Source of the DNA: Bog-257 sp963805985
GTDB taxonomy: Bacteria > Acidobacteriota > Terriglobia > Terriglobales > Acidobacteriaceae
Assembly (NCBI GenBank): GCA_963805985.1
Contig: CAWDWG010000008.1
Coordinates: 62,001-126,000, forward strand
Length of the DNA: 64,000 nt
Reading direction: 5' to 3'
Shown here: positions 1 through 8,288 of the stretch, one piece after another
How positions within the stretch are numbered: the stretch's first letter is position 1
Layout of the letters: every line of letters begins with the position of its first letter
Notes under the pieces: model-generated
Database searches by the model: none
Told to the model about the DNA's origin: nothing
Seen by the model: only the letters and a program-made list of their open reading frames with translations
Program-made: the position numbers and the translations under genes

Positions 1-273
1 TGCGCACTGGACGCGGGTTTCGAGACGATCGGAATCAACAACCGCGATTTGCACACGTTTCGCGTCGATCTGAATACCTCGTTGCAGCTGGTGGAGGGCA
101 TACCGCCGGGAGTGGTGAAGGTCGCGGAGAGCGGGATCGAGACTGCCGAAGATATCGCACGGCTGCGACAGGCTGGGTTCGATGCGTTCCTGATCGGCGA
201 ATCGCTGATGCGAGCGAAGGATCCGGGTAACGAGCTTCGGGGACTGCTGGGACATGCGGTTTCCGCGGGGTGA
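1..273 (+). CDS. trpC: Indole-3-glycerol phosphate synthase, C-terminal part
   Basis: The frame is open from base 1, so this is the last 90 residues of a gene that begins outside the window. IGPS closes the indole ring of tryptophan from CdRP in the cytoplasm. Visible are the TIM-barrel strand motif INNRDL (residues 12-17 of the fragment), VAESGI (41-46) and the phosphate-binding strand FLIGESLM (63-70), all in the family order and spacing. A later TTG at 49 would lose conserved residues and is not a real start. The stop lies 6 bases before trpF, so the genes are co-transcribed in a trp operon that continues with trpB and trpA. Confidence 0.95.
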   Translation, partial: CALDAGFETIGINNRDLHTFRVDLNTSLQLVEGIPPGVVKVAESGIETAEDIARLRQAGFDAFLIGESLMRAKDPGNELRGLLGHAVSAG

Positions 274-279
274 TGGCTT

Positions 280-957
280 ATGTGGATCAAGATTTGCGGT
301 ACGACCAGCATGGAAGATGCGCGCGCCAGTCTGGCGGCGGGAGCGAGCGCGCTGGGATTCATCTTTGCTCCCAGCCCGCGGCGGCTTGAAATCCCTGCGG
401 CGTCCCTCATCGTCGAGGCGCTGGTGACGGACGTTGAGACGATCGGCATCTTCGTCGATGAGCATCCGCGGCGGGTGGGAGAGATCTGCGGGCAACTTGC
501 GTTCACCGGAGTGCAACTGCACGGTGACGAGGCGCCGGAGCTGATGAAGGAGTATCGCGAAACCCTGGGAGGGCGGCAGATTATCAAGGCGCTGCGGGCG
601 GCAGAGCTGCTGGGTTCCGGCGAGGAGAAGCTCGATCGTTATCTGGCCAAGGGCGCGTACATCGATGCGATTCTGCTGGACTCTGGATCGCCCGATCAAC
701 CTGGCGGAACGGGGAAGCCGTTCGCGTGGGAGCAACTGAAGCCGCTGGCGGCCAAGATTCGCGACGTGATGCCGTTGATCGTGGCCGGCGGATTGAACGC
801 CGAGAATGTTGGGGAGGCGATTGCGTTGTTGGAGCCGTGGGGCGTGGACGTAGTTTCCGGAGTGGAATTGGAGCCGGGGAAGAAGAGCACATCGAAGCTG
901 CGCGGCTTCGTCGCGGCGGTGCAGCAGGCGGAGAGCTCCGGAAGGCAGAGTGGGTGA
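280..957 (+). CDS. trpF: Phosphoribosylanthranilate isomerase
   Basis: Converts phosphoribosylanthranilate to CdRP, the step before trpC. The 225-residue product has the family length. The catalytic cysteine sits in KICG (Cys6) and the general acid/base aspartate in ILLDS (Asp134). GGTGKPF (142-148), GGLNAENV (170-177) and DVVSGVE (190-196) form the phosphate-binding end of the barrel. The ATG at 280 is six bases after the trpC stop. The stop codon TGA (955-957) shares its last A with the ATG of trpB, so translation is probably coupled. The tail after residue 200 is slightly longer than usual and poorly conserved. Confidence 0.96.
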   Translation: MWIKICGTTSMEDARASLAAGASALGFIFAPSPRRLEIPAASLIVEALVTDVETIGIFVDEHPRRVGEICGQLAFTGVQLHGDEAPELMKEYRETLGGRQIIKALRAAELLGSGEEKLDRYLAKGAYIDAILLDSGSPDQPGGTGKPFAWEQLKPLAAKIRDVMPLIVAGGLNAENVGEAIALLEPWGVDVVSGVELEPGKKSTSKLRGFVAAVQQAESSGRQSG

Positions 958-2201
958 TGGAAGAGACGTCCGGCAACACGGAAATGCCTTCAGTAACGCC
1001 GGCGCCTGCCGGCGGCAAGCGTGCTCGCAGCACTGGTGGACGTTTTGGCGTATATGGCGGGCGCTACGTTCCCGAGACGCTGATGGCGGCGCTGCAGGAG
1101 CTGGACGCGGCCTATGCCGCGGCGCGCAAAGATAAATCGTTTCGCGATGAGTTCCATCGGCTGCTGACGGAATATGCAGGCCGGCCGACGCCGTTGTTCT
1201 TCGCGCAGCGACTGACGCAGCAACTGGGCGGCGCGAAGATCTACCTGAAGCGCGAAGACCTGTTGCACACCGGCGCGCACAAAATCAACAACTGCATTGG
1301 CCAGGCGCTGCTGGCGCGGCGGATGGGGAAGCATCGCATCATCGCCGAGACGGGCGCGGGCCAGCATGGAGTGGCGACCGCGACCGTGTGCGCATTGTTT
1401 GGCATGGAGTGCGTGGTCTACATGGGCACGGAAGACATGCGGCGGCAGGAGCTGAATGTCTTTCGCATGCGGTTGCTGGGAGCTGAGGTGCGTGGTGTGG
1501 AGTCGGGATCGCGCACGCTGAAAGACGCGATCAATGAGGCGATGCGCGATTGGGTGACTAACGTTCGCACGACGCATTACTTGTTGGGCAGCGTGCTCGG
1601 CGCGCATCCGTATCCCACGATGGTGCGTGACTTTCATCGCGTGATCGGGCAGGAAGCGCGCAAACAGATTCTGAAAGCCGAAGGGCGGCTGCCGTCGGCT
1701 CTGATTGCCTGCGTTGGCGGTGGGTCGAATGCGATTGGCCTGTTCTATGACTTCATCAAAGATCGCGATGTGAGGCTGATCGGTGTCGAGGCTGGTGGAC
1801 GCGGACATGCCCTGGGCGAACACGCGGCGCGCTTCGATGGCGGGGGTCCAGGAGTGCTGCAGGGGACGTATTCGTATGTCTTGCAGGATGCGGCGGGACA
1901 GATTGCTGCGACGCACTCAGTGTCGGCTGGGCTGGACTACCCGGCGATCGGGCCGGAGCATGCGCTATTGCACGATCAAGGCCGAGCCGAATACGTGTCG
2001 GCAACGGATGGGGAAGCTCTGGAAGCCTGTCGGACGCTGGCGCGGTTGGAGGGGATCATTCCGGCGTTGGAGTCGGCGCATGCGGTAGCGGAGTGTATTA
2101 AACGTGCTCCTACAATGTCGGAGTCTGACATTGTGGTAGTGAATGTGTCGGGGCGCGGGGATAAGGACATCGGAATATTGCGTGAAAACTTGCAGTTCTA
2201 G
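957..2201 (+). CDS. trpB: Tryptophan synthase beta chain
   Basis: PLP enzyme that joins indole and serine to make tryptophan, working in an alpha2-beta2 complex with TrpA. The product is 414 residues. The PLP lysine lies in HTGAHKINN (Lys109); ETGAGQHGVA and the phosphate-cradling GGGSNAIG follow. The frame stays open upstream to 726, but the ATG at 957 that overlaps the trpF stop (TGATG) is the sensible start; a second ATG at 984 is possible. The first 25-30 residues, rich in Pro/Ala/Lys, extend beyond the conserved core GRFGVYGGRYVPE. The gene to trpA distance (267 bp) is unusually long for this operon and is filled with palindromes. Confidence 0.97.
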   Translation: MEETSGNTEMPSVTPAPAGGKRARSTGGRFGVYGGRYVPETLMAALQELDAAYAAARKDKSFRDEFHRLLTEYAGRPTPLFFAQRLTQQLGGAKIYLKREDLLHTGAHKINNCIGQALLARRMGKHRIIAETGAGQHGVATATVCALFGMECVVYMGTEDMRRQELNVFRMRLLGAEVRGVESGSRTLKDAINEAMRDWVTNVRTTHYLLGSVLGAHPYPTMVRDFHRVIGQEARKQILKAEGRLPSALIACVGGGSNAIGLFYDFIKDRDVRLIGVEAGGRGHALGEHAARFDGGGPGVLQGTYSYVLQDAAGQIAATHSVSAGLDYPAIGPEHALLHDQGRAEYVSATDGEALEACRTLARLEGIIPALESAHAVAECIKRAPTMSESDIVVVNVSGRGDKDIGILRENLQF

Positions 2202-2468
2202 AGCGTTGAGTATTGTCGTAAGCGCCGCGGGCGCGACAGTGATTAGCCCAGCGCGGGAGCGCTGGGTAAACGAGTATTCCTGGACCGTCAGCCCCTGAAG
2301 GGGCGATATACGTTGGTGCTCAATAGGTGTCGCCCCTGAAGGGGCTTGAACCGATATCATTGCTATCTACCCAGCGCTTCCGCGCTGGGTAGATTACTTT
2401 CGCCCTTTGGGCTCTTTAAGACGAAAGGCATGCTCGTTAAAACGACGAAAGGCTTGCCCGTTAGAACT
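2202..2468. repeat. Palindrome array between trpB and trpA
   Basis: This 267-bp gap holds several different short palindromes in a row: CCCAGCGC/GCGCTGGG with core GGGA (about 2239-2262), CCCCTGAAGGGG twice (about 2291-2302 and 2335-2346), and CCCAGCGC/GCGCTGGG again with core TTCC (about 2371-2390), then a short GCCCTTTGGGC. No coding frame here looks conserved. The same palindromes recur near 15785-15850. They interrupt the trp operon and could form stable hairpins in the mRNA; whether they attenuate or stabilise the transcript is not visible. Confidence 0.8.
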
Positions 2469-3251
2469 ATGTCCATCCGCTTCAAACATCATCCTGGCAT
2501 GGTGGCGTACATCACGTGCGGCGATCCGAATCTCGACACCTCGCGCGAGGTCGCGCTGGCGGCGATTGGCGCGGGTGCGGATGTAATCGAGCTCGGAGTG
2601 CCGTTCAGCGATCCAGTGGCCGATGGGCCCGTGATTCAGCAGGCAAGCGAGCGGGCGCTGCAGCACGGAACGACGCTAGAAGGGGTTCTAGGAGTCGCGA
2701 AGCAGATTCGCGAGAAAACTGGGGCCGGCCTCGTCATCTTTTCTTATCTGAATCCGATCCTGCAATTCGGGGTGGACAAGTTCTGTGCCGCGGCAGTTGC
2801 GGCCGGAGTTGATGGAGCGCTGGTGACCGATCTGCCGGTGGAGGAAGCTGGCGATTATCTGCGGGCGATGAAGGCGCACAAACTCGAGCCGGTGTTTCTG
2901 GCCGCTCCGACGAGCACCGCTGCGCGGTTGCGGGCGATTGCCAAGTGCTCGCGCGGATTCGTGTATGCGATTTCGCGGACGGGGATCACGGGCGCGCGGC
3001 AGGAACTGGCAGGCGATGCGCGGTCGCTGGTCGAGCGGTTGCGGGGATTCACGAAGCTGCCGATTGCGGTGGGATTTGGAGTGTCTACTCGGGAACAGTT
3101 CGCCGAAGTTGGAACATTTGCGGATGCCGCAGTTGTAGGCAGCGCCATCGTGCAGTGCATCGAACAGAACGCCGGGCGGGAAGCCGCGGCGGTAGCGGAT
3201 TTCGTTGGGTCGCTGACGGGGGCGGGGCAACAGAGGAGTGCCGCCGGCTGA
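2469..3251 (+). CDS. trpA: Tryptophan synthase alpha chain
   Basis: Releases indole from indole-3-glycerol phosphate and channels it to TrpB. The product is 260 residues. The two catalytic acids are in IELGVPFSDPVADGP: Glu41 and Asp52, with the same 11-residue separation as in the E. coli enzyme. The phosphate-binding GFGVST and the VGSAIV strand follow. The frame is open upstream to 2346, but that stretch is made of intergenic palindromes and encodes nothing conserved, so the ATG at 2469 (MSIRF) is taken as the start. No strong Shine-Dalgarno sequence precedes it. Confidence 0.95.
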   Translation: MSIRFKHHPGMVAYITCGDPNLDTSREVALAAIGAGADVIELGVPFSDPVADGPVIQQASERALQHGTTLEGVLGVAKQIREKTGAGLVIFSYLNPILQFGVDKFCAAAVAAGVDGALVTDLPVEEAGDYLRAMKAHKLEPVFLAAPTSTAARLRAIAKCSRGFVYAISRTGITGARQELAGDARSLVERLRGFTKLPIAVGFGVSTREQFAEVGTFADAAVVGSAIVQCIEQNAGREAAAVADFVGSLTGAGQQRSAAG

Positions 3252-3425
3252 AGCTGGCTCGCACAAGAAATAAAGAGCTTATCGGCGCGACTGCAGTCGT
3301 GCCTGACACGAAGCCCATCGAACCGAGTTTTTCATCAACCCGGGAAGCAGCTCGGAAGAAACAATTGAGCGCGTTAACGCTGGCCTGAAGGCTGGCTCTA
3401 CCAGACATGTCACACCTATAGGGCC
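3252..3425. repeat. Short palindromes between trpA and the chorismate mutase gene
   Basis: Contains GCCGGCTGAAGCTGGC at the trpA stop, GGCGCGACTGCAGTCGTGCC near 3287-3305 and GCTGGCCTGAAGGCTGGC followed by TCTACC near 3382-3403. These are members of the hairpin families seen in most gaps of the window. No gene is evident. Confidence 0.7.
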
Positions 3426-3740
3426 ATGGACATCGCGGATTGGCGGAAGAAGATCGACGAGCTGGACCGGAAGCTGGTCGAGTTAATCAGTGAGCGCGCG
3501 CAATGCGCGCACGAGATCGGCAAGCTGAAGCGAAATTCGTCGATGCCGATCTACGAGCCGGACCGCGAGAAGATCATCTTCCAGAACATTGAGCGGTACA
3601 ACTCCGGGCCGCTCTCGGAGAGGCAGTTGCGGCAGATTTATGAGCGGCTGATCGACGTGATGCGGCAGATCCAGCGCGATGAGATGGCGCCCGAGAGCGA
3701 CGGGGAAAAGACGGCGACGCAGGTGGAGCGAAAGGATTGA
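3426..3740 (+). CDS. Chorismate mutase, AroQ type
   Basis: Rearranges chorismate to prephenate, the first step towards phenylalanine and tyrosine. The 104-residue all-helical product fits a stand-alone AroQ domain: the start DWRKKIDELDRKLVELISERA carries the active-site arginines Arg7 and Arg24, the IGKLKR segment carries the lysine (Lys35 by position), and YEPDREKII gives the Asp-Arg-Glu trio (46-48). The last 15 residues are a charged tail. It lies directly after trpA on the same strand, so the branch-point enzyme for Phe/Tyr sits downstream of the Trp genes that compete for chorismate. Either aroQ or the pheA-type monofunctional mutase name would fit. Confidence 0.9.
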   Translation: MDIADWRKKIDELDRKLVELISERAQCAHEIGKLKRNSSMPIYEPDREKIIFQNIERYNSGPLSERQLRQIYERLIDVMRQIQRDEMAPESDGEKTATQVERKD

Positions 3741-4094
3741 GGAGTGTCCGCGAAACCGTTTTTGTCAGATGGGGGGTCCCTGCCGGGACAGCAGGCTGTT
3801 AGGTCGAACGAACCCAGGACTTCGTCCTGGGCTAAGCTGAGTCGCGCCTACGGCGCGGGGGTCTTGCTCGAACCCCAACAAACAGACCTGTTGAAGAATT
3901 GATGCCGCCGCTGGATTGAGGAGCGCTCGCGAAGCCGTTCTGTCAGAGGGGTCCCTGCCGGGACTGCAGGTCGTTAGGTGGAACGAACCCAGGACTTCGT
4001 CCTGGGCTGAACTGGGTCGCGCCTGCGGCGCGGGGGGCCTGGCGAGTTCCAACGATAGACTCTTGAAAGATTGATGCTGCCGCTCCGCAGCTTC
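3737..4094. repeat. Imperfect tandem duplication, 179-bp period
   Basis: Two copies start at 3737 (TTGAGGAG, inside the chorismate mutase stop) and 3916, offset by 179 bp. Each holds the same ordered parts: GTCAGA, GGGGTCCCTGCCGGGAC, TTAGGT, GAACCCAGGACTTCGTCCTGGG, GTCGCGCC and a GGCGCGGGG block, then a diverged tail ending in TTGATGC(T/C)GCCGCT. The internal palindrome CCCAGGACTTCGTCCTGGG is the best conserved. Because the left edge includes the stop codon of the gene, duplication probably started from the gene end. Confidence 0.8.
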
Positions 4095-4366
4095 GTATAA
4101 CAGGTACGGCTTGACCGCGGGCTTACGCCCACGGCTAACACAAATGGCGCCGCTTCCGCGGCTTGGCGGTCTTGTGCGGGTCGACCGCGGGCGTTCAGTC
4201 CGGCCGGCGGTGTGTCCCACGGCTTAAAAGCCGACTCAGAACCAGAAAAAACGGCTGAGACGCTGACCTAAAGGTCAGCTCTACACAAAAAAGACGCGGC
4301 CCGCCGACTTTTTCAGCGGCCTGTTACGCCCACGGCTAACTCAGCTCCCCCGCTTCGCGGCTCGAT
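4095..4366. other. Intergenic hairpin repeats before ribA
   Basis: No gene is seen. The stretch holds copies of TTACGCCCACGGCTAAC (near 4123-4138 and 4324-4340), CCGCTTCCGCGGC, GACCTAAAGGTC with TCTACA (about 4264-4283) and a CGGCC-rich block, all members of the palindromic families described elsewhere. Confidence 0.6.
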
Positions 4367-5023
4367 CTACCAGCCGTTGAACAGGTGGCCCATCTTTTCT
4401 TTTTTGGTGCGGAGATAATTCTCGGAGGACTCGTAGGGTTCGACTTCGGCGGAGATGCGTTCGACGACGTTGATGCCGGCCTGCTGGAGGGCGGCGACTT
4501 TGTCGGGATTGTTGGAGATGAGGCGAACCTCGGTGACGCCCATCTGGCGCAGCATTTCGGCGGGGAGCTTGTACTCGCGATAGTCGTTGTCGTAGCCGAG
4601 CTCGACGTTGGCTTCGACGGTGTCGAGGCCCTTGTCCTGGAGTTCGTATGCCTGGAGCTTGGCCATCAGGCCGATGCCGCGGCCTTCCTGCTGCTCGTAG
4701 ATGAGGATGCCGGCGCCGGCTTTGACGATAGTCGAGAGCGCGAGCTCCAGCTGCTGGCGGCAATCGCAGCGCATGGAGTGGAAGACGTCGCCAGTGAGGC
4801 ACTGCGAGTGGATGCGGACGATAGGCGGCGCGGCGTGGATGTCGCCCATGACGAGGGCGACAGCTTCTTCCTTCACGCGCGGGGCGTTGCCGTTGCCATT
4901 GCCGTTGGACTTGCCGACGGCGGGCGGAATTTCGAATTCTCCCTCGAAGCCGTGGATGCGGAACTGTCCCCAACGGGTGGGGAAGTTGGCTTCGGCTACC
5001 TTCCTGATCACGGAGTAAGTCAC
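4367..5023 (-). CDS. ribA: GTP cyclohydrolase II
   Basis: Opens the imidazole ring of GTP in the first step of riboflavin synthesis. The zinc-binding cysteines are in SQCLTGDVFHSMRCDC, matching the CLTGD...RCDC signature. GRGIGLMAKLQAYELQDKG and LISNNPDK are the substrate-binding and C-terminal family motifs. It is a stand-alone RibA; no RibB (DHBP synthase) domain is attached. The frame runs on upstream to 5338 through repeat sequence, so that longer start is rejected. The GTG at 5023 (VTYSVIRK) is chosen because an exact TATAAT ends 6 nt before it; a GTG at 5011 is the alternative. A Gly-Asn run (about residues 38-46) is a local oddity. Confidence 0.92.
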   Translation of the reverse strand: MTYSVIRKVAEANFPTRWGQFRIHGFEGEFEIPPAVGKSNGNGNGNAPRVKEEAVALVMGDIHAAPPIVRIHSQCLTGDVFHSMRCDCRQQLELALSTIVKAGAGILIYEQQEGRGIGLMAKLQAYELQDKGLDTVEANVELGYDNDYREYKLPAEMLRQMGVTEVRLISNNPDKVAALQQAGINVVERISAEVEPYESSENYLRTKKEKMGHLFNGW

Positions 5024-5029
5024 AGTTTG

Positions 5030-5035
5030 ATTATA
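5030..5035 (-). promoter_or_regulatory. -10 box of ribA, probably leaderless
   Basis: On the minus strand TATAAT is followed by CAAACT and then the GTG start of ribA. The expected transcription start falls on or next to the start codon, leaving no room for a ribosome binding site. No good TTGACA is seen 16-18 bp upstream. Confidence 0.6.
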
Positions 5036-5138
5036 AGATGCGCGGACACAGGAGAAATGTTCAGAGATCACAGGGTGGGTGTGCGGAGGGCACAGACAGG
5101 AGGAGATAGCGCAGCTGAGCCCAGCGCTGACGGTCGGA

Positions 5139-5386
5139 GAGAACAGCAGATCCTTCGACTGCGCGTCCGCCCGCCGCAACAGATGCGGCGGAAAAACGGG
5201 GAGGACGCTCCGCTCAGGATAACAAGAATAAAGAGGGGCGTGGGAACGCTGGCCTAGAAGGCCAGCTCTACCGAGAAGCTGCTTCGCCGCTGGTGGCGGA
5301 CAGCAGGTCCTTCGACTACGCGTCCGCCCGTCTCGCAAACGAAGCGAGACGGAAAACCCTTGCGGACGCTCCGCTCAGGATGACAG
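5139..5386. repeat. Two copies of the 'cctgagcggagcgtccgc' repeat family
   Basis: Copy 1 (about 5139-5223) reads AGCAGATCCTTCGACTGCG, a GTCCGCCCGCCGC...GCGGCGGAA hairpin, then GACGCTCCGCTCAGGAT. It is followed by GCTGGCCTAGAAGGCCAGC with CTCTACC (5250-5273). Copy 2 (about 5303-5383) has the same ends but a different central hairpin, CCGTCTCGC...GCGAGACGG. Other copies are at about 11688-11767 and 60432-60521. Ends are conserved while the central hairpin arms vary. Confidence 0.8.
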
Positions 5387-5435
5387 GTTATTGGTGGTTC
5401 CAACATTTTGAGCAACAAGATGCGAGTAGATCGGA

Positions 5436-5467
5436 AATAAAAATGGGCGGCCTTTGCGGGACCGCCC
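5436..5467 (-). terminator. Rho-independent terminator of the FecR/DUF6600 gene
   Basis: On the minus strand GGGCGG and CCGCCC form a stem (outer bases 5445-5467) followed at once by ATTTTTATTTCC. It lies 37 bp after the stop of the gene at 5504-8041. Confidence 0.8.
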
Positions 5468-5503
5468 TTAGGTTCGATCACATCTATGCGTATGCGTTAA
5501 GCC

Positions 5504-8041
5504 TTAGCGGTGACCGCCACCGCCGTGGCCGCCGCCTCCTCCGCCACCGTGCGATCCGCCGCCGCTGCTATGCGAGCTTCCACCACTGCTGTGATAGCTG
5601 CTGCCAGAAGAGGCGCGGGGAGCGGAGTACGAGCGCGCCGAGTAGGACGGGCTCGATCCGTAGCTGCGGGCCGAGGAGCTCGGGCTGGAGCCGTAGCTGC
5701 GTCCTGCCGAATAGCCTGGCGAGGCGCTGTAGCCGCGGTTGGCGGAATAGCCGGATGTCGAGCCGTAGGAACTGCGTCCGTAGCTGCTGGAGGGCGAGCT
5801 GTAGCCACGGCCAGTTGCGCCGTAGCCGCTGCTGCCGCTGGACGGACGGCCGTAGTTCGAAGACGCCGAGTACGACGGCGCTGCGTGGTACTGATAGCTC
5901 GAAGGCGGACGCGGTACTGACGAGGCCGATCCCGCGCGCGAGTACTGCGAGCCACCGACGCGGCTGGCGGAGTTCGCCGCCGGGTTGCTGGTGCCGTAGC
6001 GCTGGTTGTTTGCCGTCGTCGCCGATCCGCGATTCGCGGCCGAGGTTGCGGTGCTGCCGTTCGGACGGGCAAAGCTGTCGTTGCTGGCCGGCGGACGCGG
6101 CACGTTGTTGTGCGATTGCGCCGCGTTGGCCGAGTTGTAGGTCGAGCCTCCAGAAGAAGGACGCGGAACGTTGCCGTTGGCAGCGGAGTTTCCAGGCGTG
6201 CGAGCCTGGGATCCGTTGGCCGGCATGGTTCCGCGAGCGGTTTCGGTGTTGTTCGCAGAAGGCCGCGACGTGTTGTTCGTGCCGTTCGCGATGCGAGACG
6301 CGTTGTTCACGCCAGTCTCATGCGCTGCGTTGTTCGCGGACGTCGTGTTGCCGCGGCCAAAGGAGTTCGGGTTGTTGTGCGCGGACGCCGACTCGATACT
6401 GGCCGGCCGCGTTGACGGAGGAGTCGCGCGAGTTACCACCGAGCGGCTGCCGACGTTGTGCGACGGAACGCCCGTAGTGCGCGGTGACTGTCCACCGGTC
6501 ACGGAAGAGTGCGTCGGATTGGCGTTGGCCGTGTTCATCAGATGCGCGTTGTTGAGCGCTGAGGATGGCACGGCTCCGCCAACCTTGTTGACCATTGCGC
6601 CCGAGGTGAACGCCGCCTTGGAAGCCGAGGTTACGCCATTGCGTGCGATCGCGTTGGTGTTGCGGATGGCGTTGGTGTTGTTGTTGTAGTAGTTGTGAGA
6701 AACGTTGTTGATGTTGTTAATGTGCGTGTTGGTGACGTTGACGTTGCGGAAGTAATTTCCGGTTACGTAGCCACCGCCGTGATACCAGCCACCACCGTGG
6801 CCCCATCCACAGTAGCGAGGATAGTAGGGCTGTCCCCAACCCAGCGGGAACCAGCCGAAGCCGATGCCGACGCCCCATCCACCGCCCCAGCCCCAGCCGC
6901 CACCCCAGCCAACGCCGATGCCGAAGCCCGGTCCGCCAACCCAGCCGACCAGCGCAGGAGCGTAGTAAGGATTCCAGTAGCCAAGCGGTCCGGGCGACCA
7001 CGCCCAGGCGCCGTTCCAATTGACCCAACGGCCATAGTGGAAGGGAGCAAATCCCCAGGACGCGGAGTCAACCCACGTCCAGCCCCACGGTGCGATCCAC
7101 TGCCATTGGCCGTAGCGATACGGCGCCCAGCCGGCGGGAACGCCAGTCGGCGTCCATACCGGGCCGTAGGGCGAGTTAGGAGCCCACGTGCCGTTCGCGT
7201 CGAGATCCTGATAGCCGATCACGCCGGGCGAGACATAGCGCGCGGAGAGAGAATCGTCGAGGCGCTTGTCGCGGACCTGGACCCAGTCGTCAAAACCGTC
7301 GCGCGCGGGAGCAGCCTCGGCGAGATGCGTAAGCGAGCTGCCGTTGCTGAAACGAACCTGCTGACCGGAAGTGACCTTCACGGACGCGCCTTTACCGGTA
7401 GCTTCGCCCTGGCCGCTGCGCACCGTCACCCAGCTTTGATCCTCGTTGGGATAAACGTCGAAGCGATACGAGCCGGACTTAGTAATGGTGAAGGCGTAGT
7501 TCGGCGTGTCGACTTCGTAGATTTCACCGGCTTCGAGGTGACGCACGGTCACGCTCAGCGTGCCCTGGTCGAGCTCGAGCTGCACGGTGTTGTCACTGAT
7601 GTTGGTCAGCGTGAGCGAGGTCTCCGAATTCATGCGGAGGAAGCCGTCGCCGACGTTGAGCTCAGCTTTGGAATTTTTGTCGGTCCAGATGCGATCCGAG
7701 GTGGTCAGCGGGCGATTCGTGTTGGCGGCAACCCAGTCGTTCACGCCGCCCGGCTGCGTCGAGACCTGGCCGTCCATGTACTGCACGCGCGCCACGCGAC
7801 CCGAGGGATCCTGCTGCGGTTGACCGTGCTGATAAGGACCCTGCACCGCACCCTGGTCGGGATAATTCTGTTGAGCGCCCTGATCAGGATAGTTCTGCTG
7901 CGCCTGCGCGTCGGGGGGCGGAGGTGGGTAAGCGCCCTGATCCTGAGCCTGACCTTGATCTTGAGCTAGCGCCGCGCCAGTGCTCAGCGCGACTGACAGC
8001 AGCGCGGTAAATAACCATTCAAACCGCCGCCGTGATTTCAT
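5504..8041 (-). CDS. Secreted FecR-domain protein with Trp/Gly-rich DUF6600-like region and low-complexity tail
   Basis: An 845-residue exported protein of unknown role. A signal peptide (about 1-27, ending GAALAQ) is followed by two AQQNYPDQG repeats, then a FecR-like beta-rich domain (about 80-220, starting GRVARVQYMDGQVS). Next comes a Trp/Tyr-rich segment with repeated 'APYRYGQW ... APFHYGRW' units typical of DUF6600 proteins, a Gly/Trp-rich stretch, an Asn-rich stretch (about 440-470), and over 350 residues of Ser/Asn/Thr/Tyr/Gly low-complexity sequence ending in poly-Gly/His. The ATG at 8041 is chosen for its AGAGGAG ribosome site and signal peptide; the frame stays open upstream to 8209. 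It is monocistronic with its own terminator. Cell-surface or matrix location is inferred from composition only. Confidence 0.85.
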   Translation of the reverse strand: MKSRRRFEWLFTALLSVALSTGAALAQDQGQAQDQGAYPPPPPDAQAQQNYPDQGAQQNYPDQGAVQGPYQHGQPQQDPSGRVARVQYMDGQVSTQPGGVNDWVAANTNRPLTTSDRIWTDKNSKAELNVGDGFLRMNSETSLTLTNISDNTVQLELDQGTLSVTVRHLEAGEIYEVDTPNYAFTITKSGSYRFDVYPNEDQSWVTVRSGQGEATGKGASVKVTSGQQVRFSNGSSLTHLAEAAPARDGFDDWVQVRDKRLDDSLSARYVSPGVIGYQDLDANGTWAPNSPYGPVWTPTGVPAGWAPYRYGQWQWIAPWGWTWVDSASWGFAPFHYGRWVNWNGAWAWSPGPLGYWNPYYAPALVGWVGGPGFGIGVGWGGGWGWGGGWGVGIGFGWFPLGWGQPYYPRYCGWGHGGGWYHGGGYVTGNYFRNVNVTNTHINNINNVSHNYYNNNTNAIRNTNAIARNGVTSASKAAFTSGAMVNKVGGAVPSSALNNAHLMNTANANPTHSSVTGGQSPRTTGVPSHNVGSRSVVTRATPPSTRPASIESASAHNNPNSFGRGNTTSANNAAHETGVNNASRIANGTNNTSRPSANNTETARGTMPANGSQARTPGNSAANGNVPRPSSGGSTYNSANAAQSHNNVPRPPASNDSFARPNGSTATSAANRGSATTANNQRYGTSNPAANSASRVGGSQYSRAGSASSVPRPPSSYQYHAAPSYSASSNYGRPSSGSSGYGATGRGYSSPSSSYGRSSYGSTSGYSANRGYSASPGYSAGRSYGSSPSSSARSYGSSPSYSARSYSAPRASSGSSYHSSGGSSHSSGGGSHGGGGGGGHGGGGHR

Positions 8042-8288
8042 GTTTTCGTGCTCCTCTCGCCTCTGAATCAGATGACTTTCATGCCGGAGGCGATCCGGGG
8101 ACCCCTGACAACAGGTGTGACACAGTGCCCGCTGTCGATATAGTGAACCCGAAATGTATGAACGAGTTGCGGCGGGGTCCTTGCAGGACGATTCGTAACA
8201 CTTCTTCACAGGAAAGGCGAATGTAAGCCGTAGTTCCGCAGGGCGCGAACCTGAAGGCTCGCACTTTTCCTGGCGGCGACAGCTCGCT

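Noticed and set aside
726..956. N-terminal extension of TrpB in front of 957
   Set aside because: It lies within trpF and is not conserved; the ATG overlapping the trpF stop fits operon structure.
5024..5338. N-terminal extension of RibA
   Set aside because: Encoded by dispersed repeats upstream of an exact TATAAT promoter.
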